Shown here: positions 32,555 to 41,512 of the stretch, piece by piece
How positions within the stretch are numbered: position 1 is the first letter of the stretch
Layout of the letters: each line of letters begins with the position of its first letter
Assembly (NCBI GenBank): GCA_019313915.1
Contig: JAFDAJ010000004.1
Span: 1 to 56,050 of the forward strand
DNA length: 56,050 nt
Direction: 5' to 3'
Source of the DNA: Deltaproteobacteria bacterium
Lineage (GTDB): Bacteria > Myxococcota_A > Polyangia > Polyangiales > Houyiibacteriaceae
Translations under genes and position numbers: made by a program
The notes under the pieces: generated by a model
Told to the model about the DNA's origin: nothing
Database searches by the model: none
Seen by the model: only the letters and a program-made list of their open reading frames with translations

Positions 32555-33538
32555 GTGATGGGAACCACAACCAAACGCCGGCGCTGGGCGCCGCGGCTCG
32601 CTTTCACATTTTGCCTGCTATTTTCCGTTGTGGCGGCAGCTGATGGGTCGCCGGCAGACCCAGGGAACATTTCGGTCGAGGAGCGCGCGGAAGCCGCCGA
32701 TGCATACGACCAAGGAACCTCGGCGTACCTCTCGGAACGCTACGAGCTCGCGGCCCATTGGTTCGAGCGAGCCTATCGCTTGGTGCCGACGTCAACAGCA
32801 CTGCTGCAAGCCGTTCGCGCGCACCACAAGGCCGGCAACTCGATTCGAGCCGCCAACCTCGCGCTGCAAGTGCGAGACGAATATCCGACGGATGAGCGCT
32901 CGAAGCCAATCACCGAGGCGGTGCTCGGCGCAGTGCAGCCAACACACGTGTTGGTCCAAGCCGAATGCGAAAAAGCATGCACGCTCGAGCTGGACGGCGC
33001 CCTGGTTCGACATCCAAGCTTTTTCGTAACGCCCGAGGTGGAACACTCGCTGAAGGCTGCTTTCGACAAGGGTGAGACATCGACGTTCGTGCAGGGCGCG
33101 GCGGGATCCACGAAAAAGGTGACGCTGACCGCACCTGCATCGCCCTCCGCTCCGCCGATTCCGCGATGGGCTTTCTTCTCGTCGCTTGGGGCGACCGTTG
33201 CATTGGGCGCGGTCACGGTGTGGTCGGGAATCGATGCCAATAATGGCGTGAGCGCGTACGAGTCGGCCGCGCGGAGCGCCAGCTCCCCGGGCATCAACAA
33301 TGGCGCCTCCCCGACTCCCGCAGAGCAGGCGCAATCACTGCTCGATGAGGGTCGGGAGAAGGAGCGTCGGACCAACATTCTGATCGGTGTGACCGTCGGA
33401 ATGGCCGCAACCACTGCCGTTTTAGGTGTGTTCACCAATTGGAAGGGAGAGTCTCGCGACGCCGCTTCCAAACGCATCGAACCCTCGATCGGGGTAAGCA
33501 GAAACGGCGGCGCCTTGACGATCAAGGGACGCTTCTGA
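32555..33538 (+). CDS. exported TPR-like protein with two C-terminal transmembrane segments
   Basis: The 327-residue product has a signal peptide (basic KRRR then about 20 hydrophobic residues ending VVAAADG), a TPR-like helical region (ADAYDQGTSAYLSERYELAAHWFERAY), a beta-rich middle like PEGA-type modules, and two transmembrane segments (about residues 205-225 and 270-290). I do not know its function. The start is GTG at 32555 or ATG at 32558. The stop shares one base with the start of the kinase gene (TGATG), so the two are translationally coupled and may work together. Confidence 0.75.
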   Translation: MMGTTTKRRRWAPRLAFTFCLLFSVVAAADGSPADPGNISVEERAEAADAYDQGTSAYLSERYELAAHWFERAYRLVPTSTALLQAVRAHHKAGNSIRAANLALQVRDEYPTDERSKPITEAVLGAVQPTHVLVQAECEKACTLELDGALVRHPSFFVTPEVEHSLKAAFDKGETSTFVQGAAGSTKKVTLTAPASPSAPPIPRWAFFSSLGATVALGAVTVWSGIDANNGVSAYESAARSASSPGINNGASPTPAEQAQSLLDEGREKERRTNILIGVTVGMAATTAVLGVFTNWKGESRDAASKRIEPSIGVSRNGGALTIKGRF

Positions 33539-35130
33539 TGAACTCATCCGCCGGCGCGCGGCTGTCCCGACCGATGGCAGGTCGCCAACTCGGGCGGTAC
33601 GAAATCCTGACGCAGCTGGCCTCGGGCGGAATGGCCTCCGTGTACGTCGCGCGCGCGCAAGGCGTTGCGGGCTTCGAGAGACTCGTCGCAATCAAGGTGT
33701 TGCATCCTCACCTCGCGTACGAGCAGGAGTTCATTTCCATGTTCCTCGACGAGGCACGCCTCGCCGCCAGGATCCGTCACATGAACGTCGTGCCGACGCT
33801 CGACATCAGCGACAGTCCGGGCGACGGGTACTTCCTCGTGATGGAGTACATCGAGGGCGATCACCTGGGAGCCCTTCTCGGTCGCGCGGCCAACAAAGGC
33901 GAGCGGTTGCCGCAGCCGTTCGTGTGTCGGGTGCTCGTCGATACGCTGCAGGGTCTCAGCGCTGCGCATCGCCTCACGGATGAACATGGCACACCACTGA
34001 AGCTCGTCCATCGAGACGTCTCACCGCACAACATCCTCATTGGAACCGACGGCATCGCCCGGCTCACAGACTTTGGCGTTGCGAAGGCCGACGTGCGCAT
34101 GGCCTCGACGAGGGCCGGCCAGTTCAAGGGCAAGCTGTCGTACATGGCGCCCGAGCAGGCGTCTTCGAACGAAACCGACCAGCGCTCCGATCTTTTTAGC
34201 GTAGGAATTATCCTTTGGGAGTCGTTGACCGGAAGGCGCCTTTTCAAGGGCGAATCCAATGCTGCGACACTCAACAAGCTGCTCAACGACACGATCGCGA
34301 AGCCATCGGACCTCTGGCCCGACGTCGAGCCGTTCGACGATGTGGTGATGAAAGCCTTGAGCCGAAATCCCGACGGCCGATTCCAAAGCGCCGACGAGTT
34401 CGGCGAAGCACTCGACGATGCGGCCGGGCGCACCGGTGTGGCCAAGACGCGTGACGTCGCCGAAGTGGTTCGCTCCTTGGACGCCGACAAGCTGCAGGAT
34501 GAACGTCAGCGGGTGCGCGACTCCATCGAGTTGCTTGGGCGCGCTGAGATCGCGTTATCGAAAGTCCCGATGCCGCGTGAACGTATGCCGTCCGGAAGCC
34601 AGGCCTACGATCAAGATGCCGGCACGGAGTCACATGTGCACGGGAGCGCCTCCGGAGTCCTCAGCGACGGCACACCGGTTGTAGTACGAACGGCGACACC
34701 CGACTCCCATGCGCTGAAGTGGTTCGTGATGGTTCTTGCCGTGGTCGTCTTCTTGTACGCCGGCTTCTTGGTACTGCAGCTCTTGCGAACCACGCCGGCG
34801 CAAGGGCCCGTGGAGCCAAGCCCTGCCGCCGAGGTGGAGCCGCCTCCATTCGACCAGGCGGCGGAAGCCGTCGCTGCGGAGCCGGTGGTGACGCAGACCG
34901 AAGGTGTGGACGCTAAGAAGACTGATGAGCCGCCAGACGGGGCCAAACAGGCACCGGAACGTAAGGACAGCACCCCAGCACCGCGGGCTCGCCGGCGACG
35001 GGCCCAACCGAAGAGCCAGCGCTCGCCCAGGTCCACTTCAGAGTCCGTAAAGCCCGCAAAAAAGACGCGCACCCGTGCGCCCGATGCGGATCCGGCCGAT
35101 ATCGATATGCAGAACCCCTACCGGAACTAG
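33538..35130 (+). CDS. membrane-anchored Ser/Thr protein kinase (Hanks type)
   Basis: The 530-residue product has an N-terminal kinase domain with all key residues: the Gly-rich LASGGMASVY, Lys53 in VAIKVL, HRD (158-160) with SPHN, DFG (178-180) and APEQ. A linker, one transmembrane segment (about 395-415) and a Pro/Lys/Arg-rich tail of about 110 residues ending QNPYRN follow. There is no PASTA or other sensor domain. The start overlaps the TPR gene stop. It lies between pilT and pilC, so a link to pilus control is a reasonable inference, but a target is not visible. Confidence 0.93.
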   Translation: MNSSAGARLSRPMAGRQLGRYEILTQLASGGMASVYVARAQGVAGFERLVAIKVLHPHLAYEQEFISMFLDEARLAARIRHMNVVPTLDISDSPGDGYFLVMEYIEGDHLGALLGRAANKGERLPQPFVCRVLVDTLQGLSAAHRLTDEHGTPLKLVHRDVSPHNILIGTDGIARLTDFGVAKADVRMASTRAGQFKGKLSYMAPEQASSNETDQRSDLFSVGIILWESLTGRRLFKGESNAATLNKLLNDTIAKPSDLWPDVEPFDDVVMKALSRNPDGRFQSADEFGEALDDAAGRTGVAKTRDVAEVVRSLDADKLQDERQRVRDSIELLGRAEIALSKVPMPRERMPSGSQAYDQDAGTESHVHGSASGVLSDGTPVVVRTATPDSHALKWFVMVLAVVVFLYAGFLVLQLLRTTPAQGPVEPSPAAEVEPPPFDQAAEAVAAEPVVTQTEGVDAKKTDEPPDGAKQAPERKDSTPAPRARRRRAQPKSQRSPRSTSESVKPAKKTRTRAPDADPADIDMQNPYRN

Positions 35131-35234
35131 TCCGTCCCTGGCCAGTAACAACGGAATTTCGCCTGGCTTTTGACCACGTGATCCCAAATCAGCTAGGATT
35201 TTGAAAGACCCAGAGGGGATCGGGCGGAGAATTC

Positions 35235-36446
35235 ATGGCCGAGTGGGTATACGAAGCGCGCACCCGTGCGGGCGAAGTTCAAACGGGAATCATCGAGGCG
35301 GACAGCAAGGAAGCCGTGCAGTCGAGGCTGCGCGCGCGGCAGCTCAATCCGGTCAAGATCAAGAAAAAGGGACGACAGCTCAGCCTCTCGTTGGGTACCG
35401 GCGTCACCCCGAAGGAGTTGGTCGTCTTCACGCGTCAGTTCGCGACGATGATCGATGCAGGCCTGCCCCTGGTTCAGTGCCTGGATATCCTATCGACCCG
35501 AGGTGATAACAAGGCCCTCAACACGATCCTCAAGGACGTGAAAGATTACGTCGAGCAGGGCGGTACCTTTTCGGAAGGTCTAGGACGGCACCCCAAGCTT
35601 TTCGACGAGCTCTTCGTCAACCTGGTCCGCGCCGGTGAGATGGGCGGTATTCTCGACACGATTCTAAACCGCCTTGCGGGATACATCGAGAAGCGCGTCA
35701 AACTCGCCCGGCAGGTTCGCGGCGCGATGGTTTACCCAGTCGCGATTTTCATGGTCGCAATCATCGTCGTGGTGGTCATGCTCGCGTGGGTCATTCCGAG
35801 CTTCAAGAGCATGTTCTCGGAATTCGGAGGCGAAGACTCCTTGCCTGCGCTCACTCAGATGGTGATCTCGACGTCGGAAGGCTTTCTGTCCAACATTCAC
35901 TGGATCGTCTTGGGAACCGGGGCATTCGTCTTCGGCACCACATGGATCTATCGTCAGCCGGCAGGCAAGCATTTCTTCCATAGGACGTTGCTGGTGCTGC
36001 CGATTCTCGGGCCGGTGATGCGCAAGATCTCGGTCGCCCGGTTCACTCGTACGCTGGGCACCCTGCTCTCTGCTGGCGTTCCGATCCTCGACGCGCTCGA
36101 CGTCGTGAAGAAGTCGGCCGGCAACGTCGTCGTCGAAGCAGCGATTCAGGAGACGTCGAACAAGATCCGCGAAGGCCGCACGATGGCCGAGCCCCTCATG
36201 GAAACCAACGTATTCCCGCCGATGGTCGTGCAGATGATCGGCGTCGGTGAGCAGACGGGCGCCCTAGATACCATGCTCAACAAGATCGCCGACTTCTATG
36301 AAGACGAGGTCGATATCGCGGTGGCCGCGCTCACCTCGTTGCTCGAACCCCTGATGATGGTGTTCATCGGCGGCATCGTAGGCGTGATCCTCATATCGAT
36401 GTACCTGCCGATCTTCTCGATCGCCGGTAAAGTCAACGCGGAGTGA
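35235..36446 (+). CDS. pilC: type IV pilus inner-membrane platform protein PilC
   Basis: PilC (GspF family) forms the inner-membrane platform turned by the assembly and retraction ATPases. The 403-residue product has two repeated T2SSF helical domains (VTPKELVVFTRQFATMIDAGLP and the later VARFTRTLGTLLSAGVPILDAL) and three transmembrane segments (about 170-190, 220-240, 375-395). GGAG lies 6 bases before the ATG. The 104-base gap before it holds no gene. Its stop overlaps the GTG of pilS. Confidence 0.95.
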   Translation: MAEWVYEARTRAGEVQTGIIEADSKEAVQSRLRARQLNPVKIKKKGRQLSLSLGTGVTPKELVVFTRQFATMIDAGLPLVQCLDILSTRGDNKALNTILKDVKDYVEQGGTFSEGLGRHPKLFDELFVNLVRAGEMGGILDTILNRLAGYIEKRVKLARQVRGAMVYPVAIFMVAIIVVVVMLAWVIPSFKSMFSEFGGEDSLPALTQMVISTSEGFLSNIHWIVLGTGAFVFGTTWIYRQPAGKHFFHRTLLVLPILGPVMRKISVARFTRTLGTLLSAGVPILDALDVVKKSAGNVVVEAAIQETSNKIREGRTMAEPLMETNVFPPMVVQMIGVGEQTGALDTMLNKIADFYEDEVDIAVAALTSLLEPLMMVFIGGIVGVILISMYLPIFSIAGKVNAE

Positions 36447-38158
36447 CTCCGTCTCGAGAGAGCCTCACCGGACAGCCCGAGGATCCCAACGCGAACCGGC
36501 GGCTGCAGTGGGTTCTTGGCGGTCGGCTCATCATCGCGACCGTTCTGCTCGGAACGACCATGTACCTGGCGCTGGACGCCATTCGGTACGGCCACTTCAC
36601 ACCCACGTTCCTGCTAATTCTGATCTCGGCGATCTATGGATCATCGATCCTGTTCGGCGTTTGGCTGCTCCGTGCCCGTCAGGAGAACATGGTCGCGATC
36701 GCCGTCACGACCTTGGACGTGCTGCTGATCACCGGCTTGGTGTATCTGACCGGCGGCGCGGGAAGTATCTTCTCCTTTCTCTACGGCGCGCAGATCCTCA
36801 CCGCGGCCCTCACCCTCGGGACGAACGCTGCCTACTACACCGCGGCTGCAAGCCTCGCTTGCTACTTGCTGCAGGGGATCGGCCTGAACGTGGGCTGGTT
36901 GCCCCCACCGCCCGATCAGCCGCTCAGTCAGTACGTGCTCAGCTCGCGAGATTTCCAGCTGGCCTTGGTCTCCAACATGGTGGGCATTGCGGCCGTCGCG
37001 CTGCTGGCGACCAACCTCGCACGGCGAGCCCAAGTGGCGGGCGCGCGGCTCATCGAGGCGCAACAAAGCACAGCCCGGGTGGTGCGACTCAACGATGACA
37101 TCGTTCGGTCGATTGCATCCGGCCTCATCACCGCCGACGACGACGGGCGGATCCTCGGCGTCAACCGCGCGGCAAGCGAGATTCTGAGGGACCGCGAGGG
37201 GACGCTCGTCGGCAAGCCTCTGTCGAGCGTGCTCCCCACCCACGCCGCCCAATCGCTGGGCGAGCCGCCTAAGCGGGCGGATGCGGACGGAAGGCGGGCC
37301 GATGGGAGCGAGTTCCCGATGGGATACACGCTCAGCAGCCTGCTCGATGCGAACGGAAATCCCTCCGGTCTGCTTCTGGCCTTCCAAGACCTGACCGAGA
37401 TTCGGACACTCCGAGATAGAGCCGAGACGGCCCAGCGCCTCGCCGCGCTCGGACAACTCGCAACCGGGCTCGCGCACGAGATCCGAAACCCGCTGAGCTC
37501 GATCTCCGGCTCCGTCGAAATGGTCCGCGAAGGAAACGCGCTTGGCGCTGAAGACAGACGGCTGTTGGGCATCGTCATCTCGGAAGTGGATCGGCTGAAC
37601 TCCCTGGTGACGACGATGCTGCAAGTCGGACGCCCGAGTCAGATCGAAACGGAGCCGATCGACCTTCGCGCGATCGCGAACGAGGTCGTCGCCGTGGCCC
37701 GTGGCGAAGCGACCGTGAGCAACGGGCTACGAATCGACGAGAGCGGGCCGGAGGAGCCCATCATCGTCACTGCTGACCCGGACAGGATACGTCAGGTGGT
37801 TTGGAACCTCGTGAGGAACGCGGTCCAGGCGTCACCTCATCGCGGCAAGGTGGAGGTCCGTACGGGACGCGACCCAGCGGGCCGTGCCTTCCTGGAAGTC
37901 GTAGATGAGGGCGCGGGTATCGGCGCTGCGCAACGAGACCAGCTCTTCGACATGTTCTACTCAGGCCGAAGTCACGGTGTTGGGATCGGGCTCGCCCTGG
38001 TGAAGCAGATCGTCGACCAGCACCAAGGACGAATCGAGATTATCGACCGGAACATCGCAGGCACCTGCTTCAGAGTGACGCTCCCGCGAGACGAGGAGTT
38101 GGTCATACCGAGGTCAACAGCTCCGACAGCCGAGCGCCCGGATCCTCGAACCGCATGA
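36443..38158 (+). CDS. pilS: membrane sensor histidine kinase PilS-like
   Basis: The 571-residue product has six transmembrane segments (about residues 22-193), a PAS domain (about 215-330), a dimerisation domain with phospho-accepting His345 (GLAHEIRNPLSS), and an ATPase domain with N (NLVRNAVQAS), G1 (DEGAGIG) and G2 (GVGIGLALV) boxes. This is the PilS architecture and it follows pilC with a GTGA overlap. The cognate NtrC-type regulator PilR, normally next, is absent: the next gene is trpC on the opposite strand. The last 56 bases overlap trpC. Confidence 0.88.
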   Translation: MTPSRESLTGQPEDPNANRRLQWVLGGRLIIATVLLGTTMYLALDAIRYGHFTPTFLLILISAIYGSSILFGVWLLRARQENMVAIAVTTLDVLLITGLVYLTGGAGSIFSFLYGAQILTAALTLGTNAAYYTAAASLACYLLQGIGLNVGWLPPPPDQPLSQYVLSSRDFQLALVSNMVGIAAVALLATNLARRAQVAGARLIEAQQSTARVVRLNDDIVRSIASGLITADDDGRILGVNRAASEILRDREGTLVGKPLSSVLPTHAAQSLGEPPKRADADGRRADGSEFPMGYTLSSLLDANGNPSGLLLAFQDLTEIRTLRDRAETAQRLAALGQLATGLAHEIRNPLSSISGSVEMVREGNALGAEDRRLLGIVISEVDRLNSLVTTMLQVGRPSQIETEPIDLRAIANEVVAVARGEATVSNGLRIDESGPEEPIIVTADPDRIRQVVWNLVRNAVQASPHRGKVEVRTGRDPAGRAFLEVVDEGAGIGAAQRDQLFDMFYSGRSHGVGIGLALVKQIVDQHQGRIEIIDRNIAGTCFRVTLPRDEELVIPRSTAPTAERPDPRTA

Positions 38159-38900
38159 GCCCTTCGCCGATCAGCACAGCGTCTGCGCGCCCCTGAGCGA
38201 CATCGCTGAGGTCGTCCGCCGAATGCACTCCGCTCATGAAGACCGCGACGCACTCCATCGGGATGCGTGCAACGCAATCCCGCGCCGCCTCCTTATCGAC
38301 TCGAAAGGTGCTCAAGTCGCGCGCGTTGACGCCAACGATCGTCGATCCCGCCGCAAGCGCGCGATCGATTTCGTCTGAGTTGGCGGCCTCGACGACAGGC
38401 TCCATGCCAAGTGAGCGAATCTGCTGAATCAGGGCGCGAAGCTCGATGTCTTCCAAGGCTCGCACCAGCAACAGGACCAGCGATGCGCCCACGTCGTATG
38501 CCAGGTCGACCTGAACCGGATCGAGAACGAACCCCTTGTAGAGCACGGGCACGCTGACCGCCTGCACGACCCGCCGTACGAGCAAAGGCGAGCCCCCGAA
38601 GCCCGGGCCATCGGCGAGGACGCTAACGGCCGAGGCGCCGCCGCGCTCATAGCCCTGGGCGATCCGGATGCCCTCGCCCGGACTCCAGGGGTGGATCTCT
38701 CCTGCGCTTGGACTTCGAAATTTCACCTCCGCGACCACCGAAGGCGACTCACCGGGCGCGCGTCGTAGGGCGCGAATGCCTCGTTCGGAACGCTCGGGTT
38801 GCGGGACGCGTTCGACTGGCTGCATCGCCGCAACGTGTCGGCGCCGCCGGGAGTTTTCCCGCCGCTTGCGCGCGAGAATCGCCGAGAGGACGTCGGTCAT
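38103..38900 (-). CDS. trpC: indole-3-glycerol phosphate synthase, divergent
   Basis: TrpC closes the indole ring in tryptophan synthesis. The 265-residue TIM barrel keeps Glu58 and Lys60 (AEVKFRSPS), Lys122 (YKGF), Glu171 (VVEAAN), and Asn192/Arg194 (GVNARDL). The usual SESG, whose Glu takes part in catalysis, reads FMSG (Met222), and the Asp after the catalytic Lys is Gly. The N terminus is rich in Arg. It may be active but altered. The start overlaps the trpD stop (ATGA). The 3' end overlaps pilS by 56 bases on the opposite strand. Confidence 0.85.
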   Translation of the reverse strand: MTDVLSAILARKRRENSRRRRHVAAMQPVERVPQPERSERGIRALRRAPGESPSVVAEVKFRSPSAGEIHPWSPGEGIRIAQGYERGGASAVSVLADGPGFGGSPLLVRRVVQAVSVPVLYKGFVLDPVQVDLAYDVGASLVLLLVRALEDIELRALIQQIRSLGMEPVVEAANSDEIDRALAAGSTIVGVNARDLSTFRVDKEAARDCVARIPMECVAVFMSGVHSADDLSDVAQGRADAVLIGEGLMRFEDPGARLSELLTSV

Positions 38901-39913
38901 GAATCTCGCGTGAATTGCGCCCAGCGCTCGAGCGTTTCGGTGGCCGCGCCGCTGTCGACCGCCTCGGCGGCCCGCTCTGCGCCGGCCCTTGGATCATTGG
39001 CGACCCCCGCAACACACAGAGCCGCGGCCGCGTTGAGCAGAACGGCAACACGCGCCGGCCCCTGCGCGCCACCCAGTACGTTGCGAATGATGTCCGCGTT
39101 ACGCGCCGCGTCTCCACCCCGAAGCCCGTCGAGAGGCACCGCCGAGAAGCCAAAGTCCTCAGGACTGACTTCGAACGTACTGACGTGGCCGTTCCGTAAC
39201 TGAGCCACCGCGGTGGGTCCGGACGGGGAGACCTCATCGAGTCCGCCCTGGCCATGAACGACCCAGGCCGCGGTCAACCCCAGCGAACCGAGCGCCTGCG
39301 CCAATTGCTCGACCTTGTTCGAATCGTAGACTCCAACGACCTGATGTGTCGCTGACGCCGGATTCGACAGAGGCCCGATTAAGTTGAAAAGCGTGCGAAT
39401 CCCGAGTTCCCGGCGCACCGGCGCGGCGTGCCGCATGGCAGCGTGATGACTCGGTGCGAACAGGAAGCCGATTCCCACTTGCTCGATGCATTGCTGAACT
39501 CGTTCCGGCGTGAGGTCGATGCGTACACCGAGCGCTTCCAGCGCGTCGGCGCTGCCCGCCTGTGACGACACGGCACGGTTGCCATGTTTTGCGACGGCAA
39601 CTCCACACGCCGCCGCCACCACTGCCGCGGCTGTCGAGATATTGAAGGTGTGAAGGCCATCCCCGCCCGTTCCACAGGTGTCGAGCAGTGGGCCGTCGAC
39701 GTTCGGTCGAATCGCTTCGGAATGCTTCCGAAGCGCGCGCGCCGCCGCGGCAATCTCGTCGGCGGACTCACCCTTCATGCGAAGTGCCACGACGAAGGCG
39801 GCGATTTGGGCGCCGGACGCTTCTCCGCCAAGGATGGCATCCATCGCAGCCTCGACGGCGGCAGGGGACAAGTCATGCCCCGCGACGACCTCTTTGATTG
39901 CGTCCGCAATCAC
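38897..39913 (-). CDS. trpD: anthranilate phosphoribosyltransferase
   Basis: TrpD joins anthranilate to PRPP. The 338-residue product has the PRPP loop DTCGTGGDG, the FNISTAAA segment, [21 protein letters not shown], and the metal-binding late region VHGQGGLDE. Its start overlaps the trpG stop by 4 bases (ATGA) and its end overlaps trpC, giving a tight trpG-trpD-trpC operon. Confidence 0.96.
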   Translation of the reverse strand: MIADAIKEVVAGHDLSPAAVEAAMDAILGGEASGAQIAAFVVALRMKGESADEIAAAARALRKHSEAIRPNVDGPLLDTCGTGGDGLHTFNISTAAAVVAAACGVAVAKHGNRAVSSQAGSADALEALGVRIDLTPERVQQCIEQVGIGFLFAPSHHAAMRHAAPVRRELGIRTLFNLIGPLSNPASATHQVVGVYDSNKVEQLAQALGSLGLTAAWVVHGQGGLDEVSPSGPTAVAQLRNGHVSTFEVSPEDFGFSAVPLDGLRGGDAARNADIIRNVLGGAQGPARVAVLLNAAAALCVAGVANDPRAGAERAAEAVDSGAATETLERWAQFTRDS

Positions 39914-40494
39914 GACGGCCCCGCTGCCGGAAGCGACGACAGCCAGTTGCGAATCAGATCGTGACCGTGCTCGGTCAGAAAGGACTCGGGGTGGAACTGA
40001 ACGCCTTCGATCGGGAGCCGGGTGTGTCGAAGTCCCATCACTTCGTCTCGGTCGGTCCAGGCGGTGACCTCGAGCTCGTCGGGGATGGTGTCCCGCTTGA
40101 CGATCAACGAGTGGTAGCGCGTGGCGGTGAATGGGCTTGGGAGGCTCTGGAATACGCCCCGACCCTCATGGAGAATCTCGGACGTGCGACCATGCATGAG
40201 ACGCTCTGCCCGCACTACTGAGGCCCCGAAATGCTGCGCAATGCTCTGGTGGCCTAGGCAGACGCCAAAGATGGGAGTCTCGGCGCCCAGCTTCGCGATC
40301 AGTTCCAAGCTGACGCCGGCCTCCTCGGGCCTTCCTGGGCCAGGGCTGATCAGCACTCCGCTTGGCGCGATCTCACGGATGTCGTCCACGCTCACCGCAT
40401 CGTTGCGCTTGACCACGACCTCGGCCCCGAGCTCCCCCAAATACTGGACGAGGTTGTAGGTAAAAGAGTCGTAGTTGTCGATCACTAGAATCAT
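39910..40494 (-). CDS. trpG: anthranilate/aminodeoxychorismate synthase glutamine amidotransferase subunit
   Basis: This class I amidotransferase supplies ammonia to TrpE (or PabB). The 194-residue product has [18 protein letters not shown], the catalytic GVCLGHQ Cys, and the His-Glu pair in [14 protein letters not shown]. Clustering with trpD and trpC supports the TrpG role; a shared PabA role is possible. trpE is not in the window. Confidence 0.94.
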   Translation of the reverse strand: MILVIDNYDSFTYNLVQYLGELGAEVVVKRNDAVSVDDIREIAPSGVLISPGPGRPEEAGVSLELIAKLGAETPIFGVCLGHQSIAQHFGASVVRAERLMHGRTSEILHEGRGVFQSLPSPFTATRYHSLIVKRDTIPDELEVTAWTDRDEVMGLRHTRLPIEGVQFHPESFLTEHGHDLIRNWLSSLPAAGPS

Positions 40495-40528
40495 TGGTTT
40501 CGATCGCTAGCGGCTCGCGCAGAGCGCG

Positions 40529-41425
40529 TCAACCGGCCCCCACCTGTGCCGCTTCATAGCCGCGCTCCCGCCAGAACTTCTCGAGCCTCAAGTTGACCAT
40601 CTCCGGATACTCCAGCGCCGCGTAGTGCGTCGCACCCGGGAGGACCATTATCTCCGACCCGCGCGTGCGCCGGGCCATGCGCTCGGCTGCCGACCGGGGC
40701 GTGAAGACGTCTCGCGACCCAACGATGATCAACGTGGGCACATCGATGAGCGGAAGGAGATCCCACCCATCGTGCTCCCCCATCCGCTCGAGAAGACGAA
40801 TGAACGTGTCCATGTCGAGCTCGCGGAGCTTCGCGACCAGCTCGCCCACCACCTGCTCATCAAGCGTGCTCGCTGCCAGTCCAATCCGCTTCGCCCACTC
40901 GCCGGGGTCAGGGAGGCGCGTCGCCTGACCGACGACCACCTCAATCGCTCGAGGGACCGAGCGCAGGCCGCGAAGGAAGGGAGGCAATAGTCGTCCAACC
41001 AGAGTCAGATTGAAGACATAATCCCATGGCCGGCCAGCCACGCCATTGAGCATCGCAAGCGAGGCCACCCGCTCCGGAGCGGCCCGAAACATCTCGAGGC
41101 CGACCTGAACACCCATCGACCACCCGACGATGGCGGCGCGGTCGGCCCCTTCTGCCTCGAGGAGGTGCAATGCGTCCCGGGCGTGATCGGTGATGCCCAG
41201 CGCACCGGGGTTGGCTGGGAGCGAGGAGCCGTAGAGGCCCCGGTAGTCCCAAGACAGAAGGCGGTAGCGGTCGCGAAAGTACTGAATCTGATGGCTCCAG
41301 GCCTCCCAGCTGCCCCCCAGGCCGTTGCAAAGCAAGATGGGGCGCCCTTGGCCCACGGCCTGATAGGCGATTTCAGTGCCATCAAATGACACAAAGCGGC
41401 GTTCTTCGACGGGGGGTGGCATCAT
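40529..41425 (-). CDS. alpha/beta hydrolase (serine type)
   Basis: The 298-residue product has the N-terminal CNGLGGSWEAW oxyanion loop, WDYRGLYGSS, nucleophile GWSMG, Asp in GSRDVFTP and His in GATHYAAL. The fold covers esterases, lipases and C-C hydrolases; the substrate is unknown. Start is the GTG at 41425 region or ATG at 41422. It lies 34 bases upstream of trpG on the same strand, so it may lead the trp transcript; it has no clear place in the pathway. Confidence 0.85.
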   Translation of the reverse strand: MMPPPVEERRFVSFDGTEIAYQAVGQGRPILLCNGLGGSWEAWSHQIQYFRDRYRLLSWDYRGLYGSSLPANPGALGITDHARDALHLLEAEGADRAAIVGWSMGVQVGLEMFRAAPERVASLAMLNGVAGRPWDYVFNLTLVGRLLPPFLRGLRSVPRAIEVVVGQATRLPDPGEWAKRIGLAASTLDEQVVGELVAKLRELDMDTFIRLLERMGEHDGWDLLPLIDVPTLIIVGSRDVFTPRSAAERMARRTRGSEIMVLPGATHYAALEYPEMVNLRLEKFWRERGYEAAQVGAG

Positions 41426-41469
41426 GGCAAGGGGCCAAGCCTATCAGGGGCTGGTTGTGGACGCCCGCC

Positions 41470-41499
41470 TTGACAAGATCGGTCTTCCACGGATAAATT
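41470..41499 (+). promoter_or_regulatory. sigma70-like promoter for the 41513 gene
   Basis: A perfect TTGACA (41470-41475) is followed after 18 bases by TAAATT (41494-41499). GAGGA (41501-41505) then lies 7 bases before the ATG at 41513. The element sits in the 87-base divergent gap before this gene. Confidence 0.5.
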
Positions 41500-41512
41500 T
41501 GAGGAAGCTGAA

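Noticed and set aside
40200-41512. trp attenuator or T-box leader upstream of trpG
   Set aside because: The gap between the hydrolase and trpG is only 34 bases and no Trp-rich leader peptide or antiterminator pair is visible there or before the hydrolase.
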